Below, one piece after another: positions 16,266-25,300 of a stretch of 64,000 nucleotides of DNA; position 1 is the first letter of the stretch; every line of letters begins with the position of its first letter. Source of the stretch: an uncultured Acetatifactor sp. (GTDB taxonomy: Bacteria; Bacillota; Clostridia; Lachnospirales; Lachnospiraceae). The position numbers were made by a program, and so were the translations under genes. The stretch is from positions 1 to 64,000 of the forward strand of contig CAKRZO010000004.1 in NCBI GenBank assembly GCA_934433135.1, read 5' to 3'. The notes under the pieces were generated by a model that made no database searches, was not told the DNA's origin, and worked only from the letters and a program-made list of their open reading frames with translations.

Positions 16266-17416
16266 AAATGCACATGGCAAGCAAAAATCCATTGGAATTA
16301 TACCTTCACATTCCCTTTTGTGTCCGTAAGTGCCGCTATTGTGATTTCCTCTCCGGACCGGCGGAAGAACCGGTTAAGAGAGCGTATGTAAAGGCACTGG
16401 CACGGGAATTGGAGGTGATAGCGCCGCAGGCTGCGGAATATGAGATTGTTTCAGTTTATATCGGCGGCGGAACACCTTCTTTGCTGAAGGCGGAAGAGAT
16501 TGCCCTGCTGATGCGGCAGATCCGGAAAGGATACCGGCTTTCGAAAGAGGCGGAAATCTCCATGGAAATAAATCCGGGGACGGCGGAAGCAGACCGGCTT
16601 AAGGGATATTTTCAGGCAGGAATCAACCGGATCAGTATCGGACTGCAATCAGCGCTTAACGAGGAATTGAAGCGTCTCGGAAGAATTCACAGCTATGAGG
16701 ATTTCCTTAAGACATACGAGCAGGCCGGTGAAGCCGGATTTACCAATATCAATGTGGATATTATGAGCGCGATTCCGGGACAGACAGTGGCGGATTATGA
16801 GAAAACATTGGAGGCGGTTCTTTCCCTTCACCCGCTTCCGGAGCATATTTCGGCCTACAGTCTGATTGTAGAGGAAGGTACCGAATTCGGAGCTATGGCG
16901 GAGGCGGGAACCTTGCTTTTACCGGATGAAGAGACGGATCGGTTAATGTACGCAAGAACGGCGGAACAGCTGAAGCAGAAGGGGTATGAACGTTATGAGA
17001 TCTCCAATTATGCCCGCAGCGGATACCGATGCCTGCATAACTGCGGTTACTGGGAGCGGAAACCGTATCTTGGCTTCGGAGTCGGCGCTGCTTCTCTTTT
17101 TCGGGGAGAACGTTTTCGCAACGGGGAAAGTCTTACGGCTTATCTGGCAAAACCGGAGGGTGTGCGGACGGATCTGCAGCAGCTGACTTCGGAAGAAGAA
17201 ATGGAAGAGTACATGTTTCTCGGCCTGCGGCTTACGCAGGGGGTCGGGAAGAAGAAATTTGAGGAACTTTTTCACAGACCGATGGAACAGGTCTACGGAA
17301 AAGTTCTGCGAAAAAACGAAGAAGACGGACTGCTCGTCTGTCAAGGCGACAGGGTTCGTCTGACGGAAAAAGGATTGGATTTAAGCAATTATGTAATGGC
17401 ACAGTTTTTACTCTAG
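16262..17416 (+). CDS. hemW: HemW-type radical SAM protein (heme chaperone, formerly HemN-like)
   Basis: About 382-384 aa. HIPFCVRKCRYCDF carries the CxxxCxxC that binds the 4Fe-4S cluster of radical SAM enzymes; GGGTPS and EINPGT follow. The single cysteine spacing and the missing HemN N-terminal extension point to HemW, which binds and transfers heme, rather than to coproporphyrinogen dehydrogenase. The lepA-hemW pair is common in Bacillota. The start is uncertain: GTG at 16262, overlapping the lepA stop, or ATG at 16268 or 16274. The nearest purine-rich site is weak, so translational coupling is likely. Confidence 0.88.
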   Translation: MKMHMASKNPLELYLHIPFCVRKCRYCDFLSGPAEEPVKRAYVKALARELEVIAPQAAEYEIVSVYIGGGTPSLLKAEEIALLMRQIRKGYRLSKEAEISMEINPGTAEADRLKGYFQAGINRISIGLQSALNEELKRLGRIHSYEDFLKTYEQAGEAGFTNINVDIMSAIPGQTVADYEKTLEAVLSLHPLPEHISAYSLIVEEGTEFGAMAEAGTLLLPDEETDRLMYARTAEQLKQKGYERYEISNYARSGYRCLHNCGYWERKPYLGFGVGAASLFRGERFRNGESLTAYLAKPEGVRTDLQQLTSEEEMEEYMFLGLRLTQGVGKKKFEELFHRPMEQVYGKVLRKNEEDGLLVCQGDRVRLTEKGLDLSNYVMAQFLL

Positions 17417-17501
17417 ATTCCGAAACTTCCGTCTGGGAAAGGCACCGGAAAGGCATTTCTGTCATAGACTATAGATAAGAAAGAACCGGCGGAGGTTATT
17501 C

Positions 17502-18137
17502 TTGAAGACCTTTCAAAAACCGTTAACCCAGGAAGAAGAAGCGTCTTATATCCGTCTGTTTAAGGAAGGCAGCGGCAGACAGGCGAAAGAGGCAAAAGAG
17601 GTTCTGATCGAGAGAAACCTGCGTCTGGTCGCGCACATAGCCAGAAAGTACCAGAATACTGGAGAGGATCTGGAAGATCTGATTTCCATCGGCTGTATCG
17701 GGCTGATCAAGGCAATTGACACCTTTGATGCAGGAAAAGGAAGACTGGCCACATATGCCTGCCGCTGTATTGACAATGAACTTCTGATGCTGCTTCGCAG
17801 CAAGAAAAAGACATCCCGGGAAGTGTCTTTGTTTGAGCCGATCGGCCGGGACAAAGAAGGAAATGAAATTCACCTGGTGGATGTGATTGAACAGCAGCAA
17901 AGAGATATCGTAGAAGAAATAGAGCAAAGCAGAAATATATCCAGACTGTTTGCCTGCCTGGATCAATGCCTTTCCCCGAGAGAAAAAGAGATACTATTGC
18001 TGCGTTACGGAATCGGAAAAGAGAAGGAACTGACGCAGAATCAGATCGGTCAAAAATTAGGTATTTCCAGAAGTTACGTCTCCAGAATCGAAAAAAAAGC
18101 ACTTCAAAAATTAAGAGAACAGTTTCGAAACGGTTAA
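17502..18137 (+). CDS. sigK: sporulation sigma factor, SigK type, without pro-sequence
   Basis: 211 aa. Region 2 is NLRLVAHIARKYQNTGEDLEDLISIGCIGLIKAIDTF..., and SLFEPIGRDKEGNEI is a SigK/SigE-type signature. Region 4 is REKEILLLRYGIG...LGISRSYVSRIEKKALQKL. The start is TTG at 17502 behind GGAGGTTATTC. The protein begins MKTFQKPLTQEEEA, which aligns with mature Bacillus SigK, so the ~20-residue membrane-tethering pro-sequence is absent and no processing by SpoIVFB is needed. The gene is intact with no skin-type insertion. SigE is less likely because its usual partner spoIIGA is not adjacent. Confidence 0.85.
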   Translation: MKTFQKPLTQEEEASYIRLFKEGSGRQAKEAKEVLIERNLRLVAHIARKYQNTGEDLEDLISIGCIGLIKAIDTFDAGKGRLATYACRCIDNELLMLLRSKKKTSREVSLFEPIGRDKEGNEIHLVDVIEQQQRDIVEEIEQSRNISRLFACLDQCLSPREKEILLLRYGIGKEKELTQNQIGQKLGISRSYVSRIEKKALQKLREQFRNG

Positions 18138-18182
18138 GCAAAAAAACACAAAGCAAATTCAAATCAGGCAAAAATAAAACAG

Positions 18183-18210
18183 GGAAAGGTTCGGAGAACG
18201 GACCTTTCCG
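18183..18210 (+). terminator. possible terminator after sigK
   Basis: GGAAAGGT pairs with ACCTTTCC around an inner CG/CG stem. The bases after it are A-rich rather than T-rich on the + strand, so its strength is doubtful. Confidence 0.4.
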
Positions 18211-18288
18211 AAAAAAATCTTATAAGAGTCTTTTCTTGAAACAATTATCCCAAAATAAAAATGAAAAATAAAGAAGGAGTACAGCCGA

Positions 18289-19839
18289 ATGATAAGTGAA
18301 ATTATGGCGGCCGGAATCGGCGGAATCGATGCCTATCCGGTATGTGTGGAGGTGGACATTTCTACCGGTCTTCCCGGAATCAGTATGGTGGGTCTGTTAG
18401 GATCCGAGGTGCGTGAGGCGAAAGAAAGAGTGCAGGTCGCATTAAAAAATGCGGGATATCACATTCCGCCGATGAAAATAACGATTAACCTGGCGCCGGC
18501 CAATATCCGGAAAGAGGGAACCTCTTATGATCTGGCGATTGCGGTGGGAATCCTGGAAGCTCTTGGGCATTTCAGCGCAGAAGCGACCAAAGGAATCTTG
18601 TTTGCGGGAGAACTTGGACTGGACGGGGAAATCCGGGCAGTCCGCGGAATTCTGCCTATGGTGCAGAGAGCCTGTCAGGAGGGCATGAAAGAATGCATCG
18701 TACCGTTTGAAAATACGAAGGAAGGAGCCGTGGTGCCCTTGGCTAAGGTGAGAGGAGCAAAAAACATCTGCCAGGTGGTCACTTTTTTGCAGGAAAAAAG
18801 TAAGGAAAGAGAAAACATTCTGCCGGTGGTGTGTGTGGATTTGGAGGCTCTCTTAAAGCAGGGCAAAGCGGCAGCCGGGGGTGATTTTAAAGATGTATGC
18901 GGACAGGAGGGAGCAAAAAGGGCGGCGGAAATAGCGGCAGCCGGGTTTCACAATCTCTTGCTGACAGGACCTCCGGGAGGCGGAAAAAGTATGATTGCAA
19001 AGAGAATTCCGGGAATTCTGCCTCCTATCACGCAGGAAGAAAGCCTGGAAGTTTCTGCCATTTACAGTGTGGCAGGATTATTGAACCAGGAGAAAAATCT
19101 GATTACCGCCCGCCCATTTTGCGCTCCCCACCATTCGGTTTCTCAGATCGCATTGGCAGGAGGAGGCAGTTATCCGAAACCGGGTGTCATGTCGCTGGCG
19201 CACAGAGGGGTGCTGTTTCTGGACGAGCTTCCGGAATTTTCCGGGAAAGTGCTGGACAGTATGCGTCAGCCTATGGAAGAGCATGTGATACAAATCGCCC
19301 GGCTGCAGGCAAGTGTGTGTTATCCGGCAGAGTTTATGCTGGTGGCTGCCATGAACCCCTGTATCTGCGGCTATTATCCGGACAGGAACCGATGCAGATG
19401 CACCCCGTCCCAGGTACAGAAATATGTAAGCCGGATCTCGGGACCGATTCTGGACCGGATGGATTTGTGTGTGGAAGTTATGCCCATGGAACTGAAAGAT
19501 TTAAATCAAGAAGGAAGGGAGAGTACCGGGGAAATCCGGGAACGGGTAATGGCAGCCAGAAGGATGCAGCAGGAACGGTTTCAGGGAACTTCCTGCCACT
19601 TTAACGCCGAAATTCCCTCCAAAGATATCGGAAAATATTGCGCACTGGATGGGGAAGGAGAACGCCTGATGGAGCAGGTATATCGGAAAATGGGGCTGAG
19701 CGCAAGAGGATATCATCGGATTCTTCGGGTGGCAAGAACGATTGCCGATCTGGCACAGGAGAAGAGGATCAGAAAGGAGCACCTGCTGGAAGCAATCTGC
19801 TACCGGAGGGAGGATACGATGGTGGGAAACAGACCGTAG
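18289..19839 (+). CDS. comM: ComM/YifB-family magnesium-chelatase-like AAA+ ATPase
   Basis: 516 aa. The N-terminal ~180 residues are the ChlI/Lon-protease-like fold (GLPGISMVGLLGSEVREAKERVQ...). Walker A is TGPPGGGKS (about 227-235) and Walker B is VLFLDELPEF. The C-terminus has the Mg-chelatase helical domain. ComM is a hexameric helicase that promotes branch migration during integration of transformed DNA. AAGGAGT precedes the ATG. dprA, another DNA-uptake gene, begins 17 bp after the stop, so the two are co-transcribed. Confidence 0.92.
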   Translation: MISEIMAAGIGGIDAYPVCVEVDISTGLPGISMVGLLGSEVREAKERVQVALKNAGYHIPPMKITINLAPANIRKEGTSYDLAIAVGILEALGHFSAEATKGILFAGELGLDGEIRAVRGILPMVQRACQEGMKECIVPFENTKEGAVVPLAKVRGAKNICQVVTFLQEKSKERENILPVVCVDLEALLKQGKAAAGGDFKDVCGQEGAKRAAEIAAAGFHNLLLTGPPGGGKSMIAKRIPGILPPITQEESLEVSAIYSVAGLLNQEKNLITARPFCAPHHSVSQIALAGGGSYPKPGVMSLAHRGVLFLDELPEFSGKVLDSMRQPMEEHVIQIARLQASVCYPAEFMLVAAMNPCICGYYPDRNRCRCTPSQVQKYVSRISGPILDRMDLCVEVMPMELKDLNQEGRESTGEIRERVMAARRMQQERFQGTSCHFNAEIPSKDIGKYCALDGEGERLMEQVYRKMGLSARGYHRILRVARTIADLAQEKRIRKEHLLEAICYRREDTMVGNRP

Positions 19840-19855
19840 AAAGGGGAAGAGAAAG

Positions 19856-21055
19856 ATGGAAGAAAAGAAAAAAGCATACGCATACTGGTTAAATTCCATT
19901 CCGGGAATCGGAAGCAAAACCATACAGGAACTGCTGGATTCTATAGGGGATTATGAAGAAATTTATGCTTCTTCCGAAGAAAGACTGGGGTGCTTTTTAA
20001 AGAAAAAACAGCTGGAGATGTTGGAAGAATATCAAAGAAGCCGGATTCCGGAAGAGGAATATGAAAAACTCTTAAAACAGAACATTCTGTTTTTCACAAA
20101 AGAAGAGGAGCAGTTTCCGAAAAAACTGAAAGAAATTCCGGATCCGCCGCAGGCAATTTTTGTAAAAGGAAAAGTTCCTTCATCGGACATTTTGTCGGTA
20201 GCAGTGGTAGGAGCCAGGGAATGTTCCAACTACGGAAGTTATATCGGAAGCGAACTGGGAAGGAGACTGGCGCTGGCAGGCTTCCAGGTAATCAGTGGGA
20301 TGGCAAGAGGCATTGACGGAATCTGCCAGCAAGCCGCTCTTGCGGCAAAAGGCGCCTCGTTCGGGGTGCTTGGCTGCGGCGTGGACATCTGTTATCCGGC
20401 CCAGAACCGGGCTTTATATGAGAGACTGCTGATAAACGGCGGAGTGCTTTCCTGCTACCTTCCCGGAACACTTCCCAGACCCGAGCTGTTTCCGCCGCGC
20501 AACCGGATTGTCAGCGCACTGGCGGATGTGGTGGTAGTCGTGGAAGCACGGAAGCGGAGCGGAACTTTTATTACCGTGGATATGGCATTGGAACAGGGAA
20601 AAGAGGTCTATGCCGTACCGGGCAGAATCTCCGATGGATTAAGCGACGGCTGCAATTACCTGATCAAACAGGGAGCAGGCGTGATTTTGGAAATCGATGA
20701 ATTTATTGAAGAGCTGAAAATGCAGTTCGCTTTAAGATGCACTTTCCGAAAGGACAGGAAAGAAGCAGGGAAGATACAAAAGCCTTTGCAGGCATCGTCT
20801 GGAAGAATACCGGAGAGAATGCCGGAAAAAGAGGCCGATACAATCGATGATTTTATCGAGGAAGAGCGGGTTGCAAAAGCGCTGGATATGAATCCGAAGT
20901 CCGTGGAGCAGATCCGAAGGGATATCCGGGAAAGTTTGTCTTATCAGGAAACCCTTACGCAGTTGGTACAGCTTGTACTCAAGGGACGAGCCGTGCAGGT
21001 CAGTACCGGGTATTTCGCGGTCTGTCCGCCCGGAGGACGATCTGACTTCCTATAA
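19856..21055 (+). CDS. dprA: DNA processing protein DprA (Smf)
   Basis: 399 aa. An N-terminal helical SAM-like part (LNSIPGIGSKTIQELLDSIGDYEE), the Rossmann-type core with VVGARECSNYGSYIG, ISGMARGIDGICQQAAL and FPPRNRIVSALAD, and a C-terminal winged-helix region (about 335-390). DprA binds incoming single strands and loads RecA. The ATG at 19856 follows AAAGGGG. In Bacillus topA follows dprA directly; here ispG-polC and a tRNA lie between. The C-terminal linker is Arg/Lys-rich and not conserved. Confidence 0.94.
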   Translation: MEEKKKAYAYWLNSIPGIGSKTIQELLDSIGDYEEIYASSEERLGCFLKKKQLEMLEEYQRSRIPEEEYEKLLKQNILFFTKEEEQFPKKLKEIPDPPQAIFVKGKVPSSDILSVAVVGARECSNYGSYIGSELGRRLALAGFQVISGMARGIDGICQQAALAAKGASFGVLGCGVDICYPAQNRALYERLLINGGVLSCYLPGTLPRPELFPPRNRIVSALADVVVVVEARKRSGTFITVDMALEQGKEVYAVPGRISDGLSDGCNYLIKQGAGVILEIDEFIEELKMQFALRCTFRKDRKEAGKIQKPLQASSGRIPERMPEKEADTIDDFIEEERVAKALDMNPKSVEQIRRDIRESLSYQETLTQLVQLVLKGRAVQVSTGYFAVCPPGGRSDFL

Positions 21056-21064
21056 ATTTATATC

Positions 21065-21108
21065 GGTTAAAAGTAAGTCTTGTATGGGATTCGCTTTAAC
21101 CAATTTTT
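21065..21108 (+). terminator. comM-dprA terminator
   Basis: GGTTAAA (21065-21071) pairs with TTTAACC (21095-21101), then AATTTTT. The loop is large (23 bases). Confidence 0.55.
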
Positions 21109-21157
21109 GCATTGACATAGTATTGCAAGTTTATCACGATCAGCCCGGAAAAGCAGA

Positions 21158-21186
21158 TTGACAGAAGCGTCTCAAAAAACTATAAT
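21158..21186 (+). promoter_or_regulatory. full-consensus sigma-A promoter of ispG-polC
   Basis: TTGACA (21158-21163), exactly 17 bp, then TATAAT (21181-21186). This is a perfect match to consensus, 33 bp before the ispG start. Confidence 0.92.
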
Positions 21187-21218
21187 GAAAAAAGAAAAAA
21201 AGGAAGAGGGTATCGCTT

Positions 21219-22322
21219 ATGCACAGAGAACATACAAAAGTCGTTACGATCGGAAACCGGAAAATCGGAGGAGGAAATCCGATATTGATTCAGTCCATGA
21301 CCAACACGGCAACGGAGGATATTGCAGGGACAACGGCACAGATCCTGCGTCTGGAAAAGGCCGGATGTGAGATCATACGCTGTACGGTTCCCACAATGGA
21401 GGCTGCAGAGGCGTTATCCGAAATCAAGAAACAAATTCATATCCCATTGGTTGCGGATATTCATTTTGATTATAGAATGGCGATTGCCGCCATGGAAAAC
21501 GGAGCGGATAAGATTCGGATCAATCCGGGCAATATCGGGACCAAAGAGCAGGTCAGAGAAGTCGTAAAAGCCGCAAAGGAGAGAAACATTCCCATCCGTG
21601 TAGGCGTCAACAGCGGCTCTCTGGAACGGAAATTGCTGGAAAAATATCAGGGAGTCACAGCGCAGGGAATCGTGGAAAGCGCTTTGGACAAGGTTCATCT
21701 GATTGAGGAAATGGGCTATGATAACCTGGTAATCAGCATCAAATCTTCGCAGGTTATGATGTGCATTAAGGCGCATGAGTTTTTGGCGCAGCAGACGAAT
21801 TACCCGCTGCATGTAGGAATTACGGAAGCCGGTACTTTGTTGGCAGGCAATATCAAATCGGCGGCAGGACTTGGAATTATTCTTTACCAGGGAATCGGTG
21901 ATACTATCCGGGTGTCTCTGACGGGAGATCCGGAAGAGGAAGTAAAATCCGCCAAGCTGCTTCTGCGTACTTTGGAACTGCGTAAGGGCGGAATTGAAGT
22001 GGTATCCTGTCCTACCTGTGGACGGACGAAGATTGATCTGATCGGGCTTGCGCAGAAGACGGAGGAATTGGTGAAACAGTATCCGCTGGATCTGAAGGTA
22101 GCGGTAATGGGCTGTGCCGTAAACGGACCGGGAGAAGCTAAGGAAGCGGATATCGGAATTGCAGGAGGTCTGGGAGAAGGTCTTTTGATCAAAAAAGGGA
22201 AAATAATAAAGAAAGTACCGGAAGAACAGTTGCTTGCCGTATTAAAGGAAGAATTGGATCATTGGCAGGAAACGAAAGAAGAAACAGAAACACATTGTAA
22301 TGCGGATTGGAAACAGGAATGA
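21219..22322 (+). CDS. ispG: 4-hydroxy-3-methylbut-2-enyl diphosphate synthase
   Basis: 367 aa. IQSMTNTATEDIAGT at the N-terminus and the 4Fe-4S ligands in VVSCPTCGRT and MGCAVNGPGEA are diagnostic of IspG (GcpE). It converts methylerythritol cyclodiphosphate to HMBPP in the non-mevalonate isoprenoid pathway. AGGAAGAGG lies upstream of the ATG. Its last codons overlap the polC start (ATGA), so polC is translationally coupled to an isoprenoid gene. ispG near polC is known in other Bacillota, where dxr, rseP and proS often join them; those are not here. Confidence 0.96.
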   Translation: MHREHTKVVTIGNRKIGGGNPILIQSMTNTATEDIAGTTAQILRLEKAGCEIIRCTVPTMEAAEALSEIKKQIHIPLVADIHFDYRMAIAAMENGADKIRINPGNIGTKEQVREVVKAAKERNIPIRVGVNSGSLERKLLEKYQGVTAQGIVESALDKVHLIEEMGYDNLVISIKSSQVMMCIKAHEFLAQQTNYPLHVGITEAGTLLAGNIKSAAGLGIILYQGIGDTIRVSLTGDPEEEVKSAKLLLRTLELRKGGIEVVSCPTCGRTKIDLIGLAQKTEELVKQYPLDLKVAVMGCAVNGPGEAKEADIGIAGGLGEGLLIKKGKIIKKVPEEQLLAVLKEELDHWQETKEETETHCNADWKQE

Positions 22323-25300
22323 GTAAACTTTTTTTTGAGGTATTTCCTTCGCTGAAGCTGGAGGGAACGGCACGGGATATTATGGAACAGGCGCAGGTGG
22401 AACGGATTTGCGCAACGAAAAGGCGGGACTATTTGCGGATTTATCTTTTCAGCAGAAGACTGATTGAAAAGGAAATTATCTGGTCAGCGGAAAAGCAGAT
22501 TACCAGACAGCTTTTTCCCAGGGAAAATATCACCGTAAAGATATACGAGCGTTTTGAACTGTCTTCCCAGTATACGCCGGTTACACTCCTGGAACTTTAT
22601 AAAGAGAGCATTTTAGCAGAGTTAAAGGAATATTCCCATGTGATTTACAATACGTTCAAGACAGCGCAAATCAGCTGGCCGGAGGAATCGAAGATGCTGC
22701 TTACGACAGAAGATAATGTTCTGGTGCGCAGCAAGGAAGAAGAGATTTTAAGGGTGCTGGAGAAGATTCTGGTGGAAAGATGCGGGCTTTCTCTGTCTTT
22801 GGCGATGGTTTATACGGAGCCGGAGGATAAGCAGGAAACTGTTTTACGGGGAGGGAAGGAAGAAGGTGCTTTCCGGAAAGGCGAAGAGGAAGCCGCTGTA
22901 AAAAATGCAAAGGAACATACCGAAGAAAGTTCCGAAGGGGATACGGGAATCGCAAGAGAAAACACAAAAGACAAGAAAAGCGATGGACAGAAAAAAGAAA
23001 ACACCGCAAAAAGCATTTCCGCTGCAGACAGTAAAGAAAACGAAAGGAAAGCTGCCGGCAATGCGGCAGAAGATAAGCTCAAAGGAGGATTTGCAGGAAA
23101 AACGGAATTCCAGAGCGGAAAAGGAAACTATAAAAAGGGAGAGTTTCGCCGTGACAACGATTACGGACGCGGCAGCGTGAAGCGTTCCGACAACCCGGAC
23201 GTTATTTACGGAAAGGATTTTGAGGAAGAGGCCGTTAAAATCGAGGAAATTATCGGCGAAATGGGAGAAGTGGTAATCCGCGGGAAGATTATTCGTTATG
23301 AGAAGCGGGAAATCCGGAATGAAAAAACCATTCTGATGTTTGATGTGACGGACTTTACGGATACCATGACGGTAAAACTTTTTGCCAGAAATGATCAGGT
23401 TGCGGAAATCGAAAGCGGAGTAAAGGAAGGCACTTTTGTAAAAATAAAAGGGATCAGTGTTTTGGATAAATTCGATCACGAGCTGACCATTGCATCGATT
23501 GCGGGAATCAAGAAAATTCCGGATTTTACCAGCGCCAGAAAAGACAATGCGCCGCAGAAGAGAGTCGAACTGCACTGCCATACCAAGATGAGTGACATGG
23601 ATGGGGTATCTGAGGCAAAGGATATTGTAAAGCGAGCCTACCGGTGGGGACACAGAGCCATTGCCATTACGGACCACGGCGCGGTGCAGAGCTTTACCGA
23701 TGCCAACCACGTATGGGATGATTTGTGGAAAGCGGAAAAGGCCAAAAGGAGCCAGGAAGAGGAAAATCCGGATAAACAGGACTTCTTTAAAATATTATAC
23801 GGCGTAGAGGCCTATCTGGTAGATGATTTAAAGGAGATTGTGACCAACGATGCCGGGCAGAGCCTGGAGGAAGATTTTGTGGTATTCGATATTGAGACCA
23901 CCGGTTTTTCACCGATTCATAATCGGATTATCGAGATCGGGGCAGTAAGAATCCGCGGCGGAAAAATCGCCGATACGTTTTCTTCCTTTGTAAATCCCAG
24001 GGTGCCGATTCCTTTTGAAATCGAGAAGTTGACAAGTATCAATGACGAAATGGTACAGGATGCGCCGGAAATCGAGGAAGTGCTGCCTGCTTTTTTGAAA
24101 TTTGCCGAAGGTGCGGTAATGGTAGCGCACAATGCGGATTTTGATATGAGCTTTATCCGGGAAAATGCAAAGAGACAGGGTATCCGAAGAAACGATACTT
24201 ACGTGGATACCGTGGCGCTTTCCAGAGCGCTTTTACCCAATCAGGCCAAACATACACTGGATGCAGTGGCCAAAAGTATGGGCGTTTCTCTGGAAAATCA
24301 CCATCGTGCCGTGGATGATGCAGCAGCAACAGCGGAAATTTTCGAAAAGTTTCTTGCCAGGTTAAGAAAAGACGGTATGAGTTCCTTGAAAGAAATGAAC
24401 GAACTGGGAAAAGACAGCCCGGAAATTATCCGGAAGCTGCCTTCTTACCATGCCATTCTTCTTGCCAAGAACGATTTGGGACGGATCAATTTATACAGAC
24501 TGGTTTCTATGTCGCACCTGACTTATTTTAACAAAAGACCGAAAATTCCCAAAAGCCAGATCTTAAAGTATCGGGACGGACTGATTCTGGGAAGCGCCTG
24601 CGAAGCCGGAGAGTTGTACCGGGCGCTGCTTGACGGAAAAAGCGATACGGATATAGCCAGAATTGTGAATTTTTATGATTACCTGGAAATTCAGCCGGTA
24701 GGCAATAACGAATTTATGATTGAATCGGAGAAAATCACCGCCGTAAATTCGATAGAGGATATCCGGAAGATGAATAAAAAGATTGTGGAGCTGGGAGAGC
24801 AGTTCCATCGGCCGGTGGCGGCTACCTGCGATGTCCATTTCCTGGATCCGGAAGATGAGATTTACCGAAGAATTATCATGGCCGGAAAAGGATTTGCCGA
24901 TGCGGATAAGCAAGCCCCGCTTTATCTGCATACCACGGAAGAAATGCTGGAAGAGTTTTCTTATCTGGGAGCGGATAAGGCAAGAGAAGTGGTAATTACC
25001 AATACCAATATGATAGCGGATATGATCGAAACCATTGCGCCGGTGCGCCCGGATAAATGTCCGCCGGTCATTGAAGACAGCGATAGGACTTTGACGGATA
25101 TCTGCTATCGGAAGGCGCATGAGCTTTACGGTCCGGACCTTCCGGAAATTGTGGAAAAACGTCTGGAAAAGGAATTGCATTCCATTATTACCAATGGCTT
25201 TGCCGTAATGTATATTATTGCGCAGAAGCTGGTATGGAAATCCGTGGAGGACGGCTATCTGGTAGGCTCCAGGGGATCGGTGGGAAGCTCTTTTGTGGCT

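Noticed and set aside
17502..18137. SigE instead of SigK
   Set aside because: No spoIIGA upstream; the N-terminus and the SLFEPIGRDKEGNEI stretch fit SigK better, though the two are close relatives.
18897..19604. 235-codon frame inside comM in another + frame
   Set aside because: Gly/Arg-rich frame within the ComM ATPase core, with no start signal.
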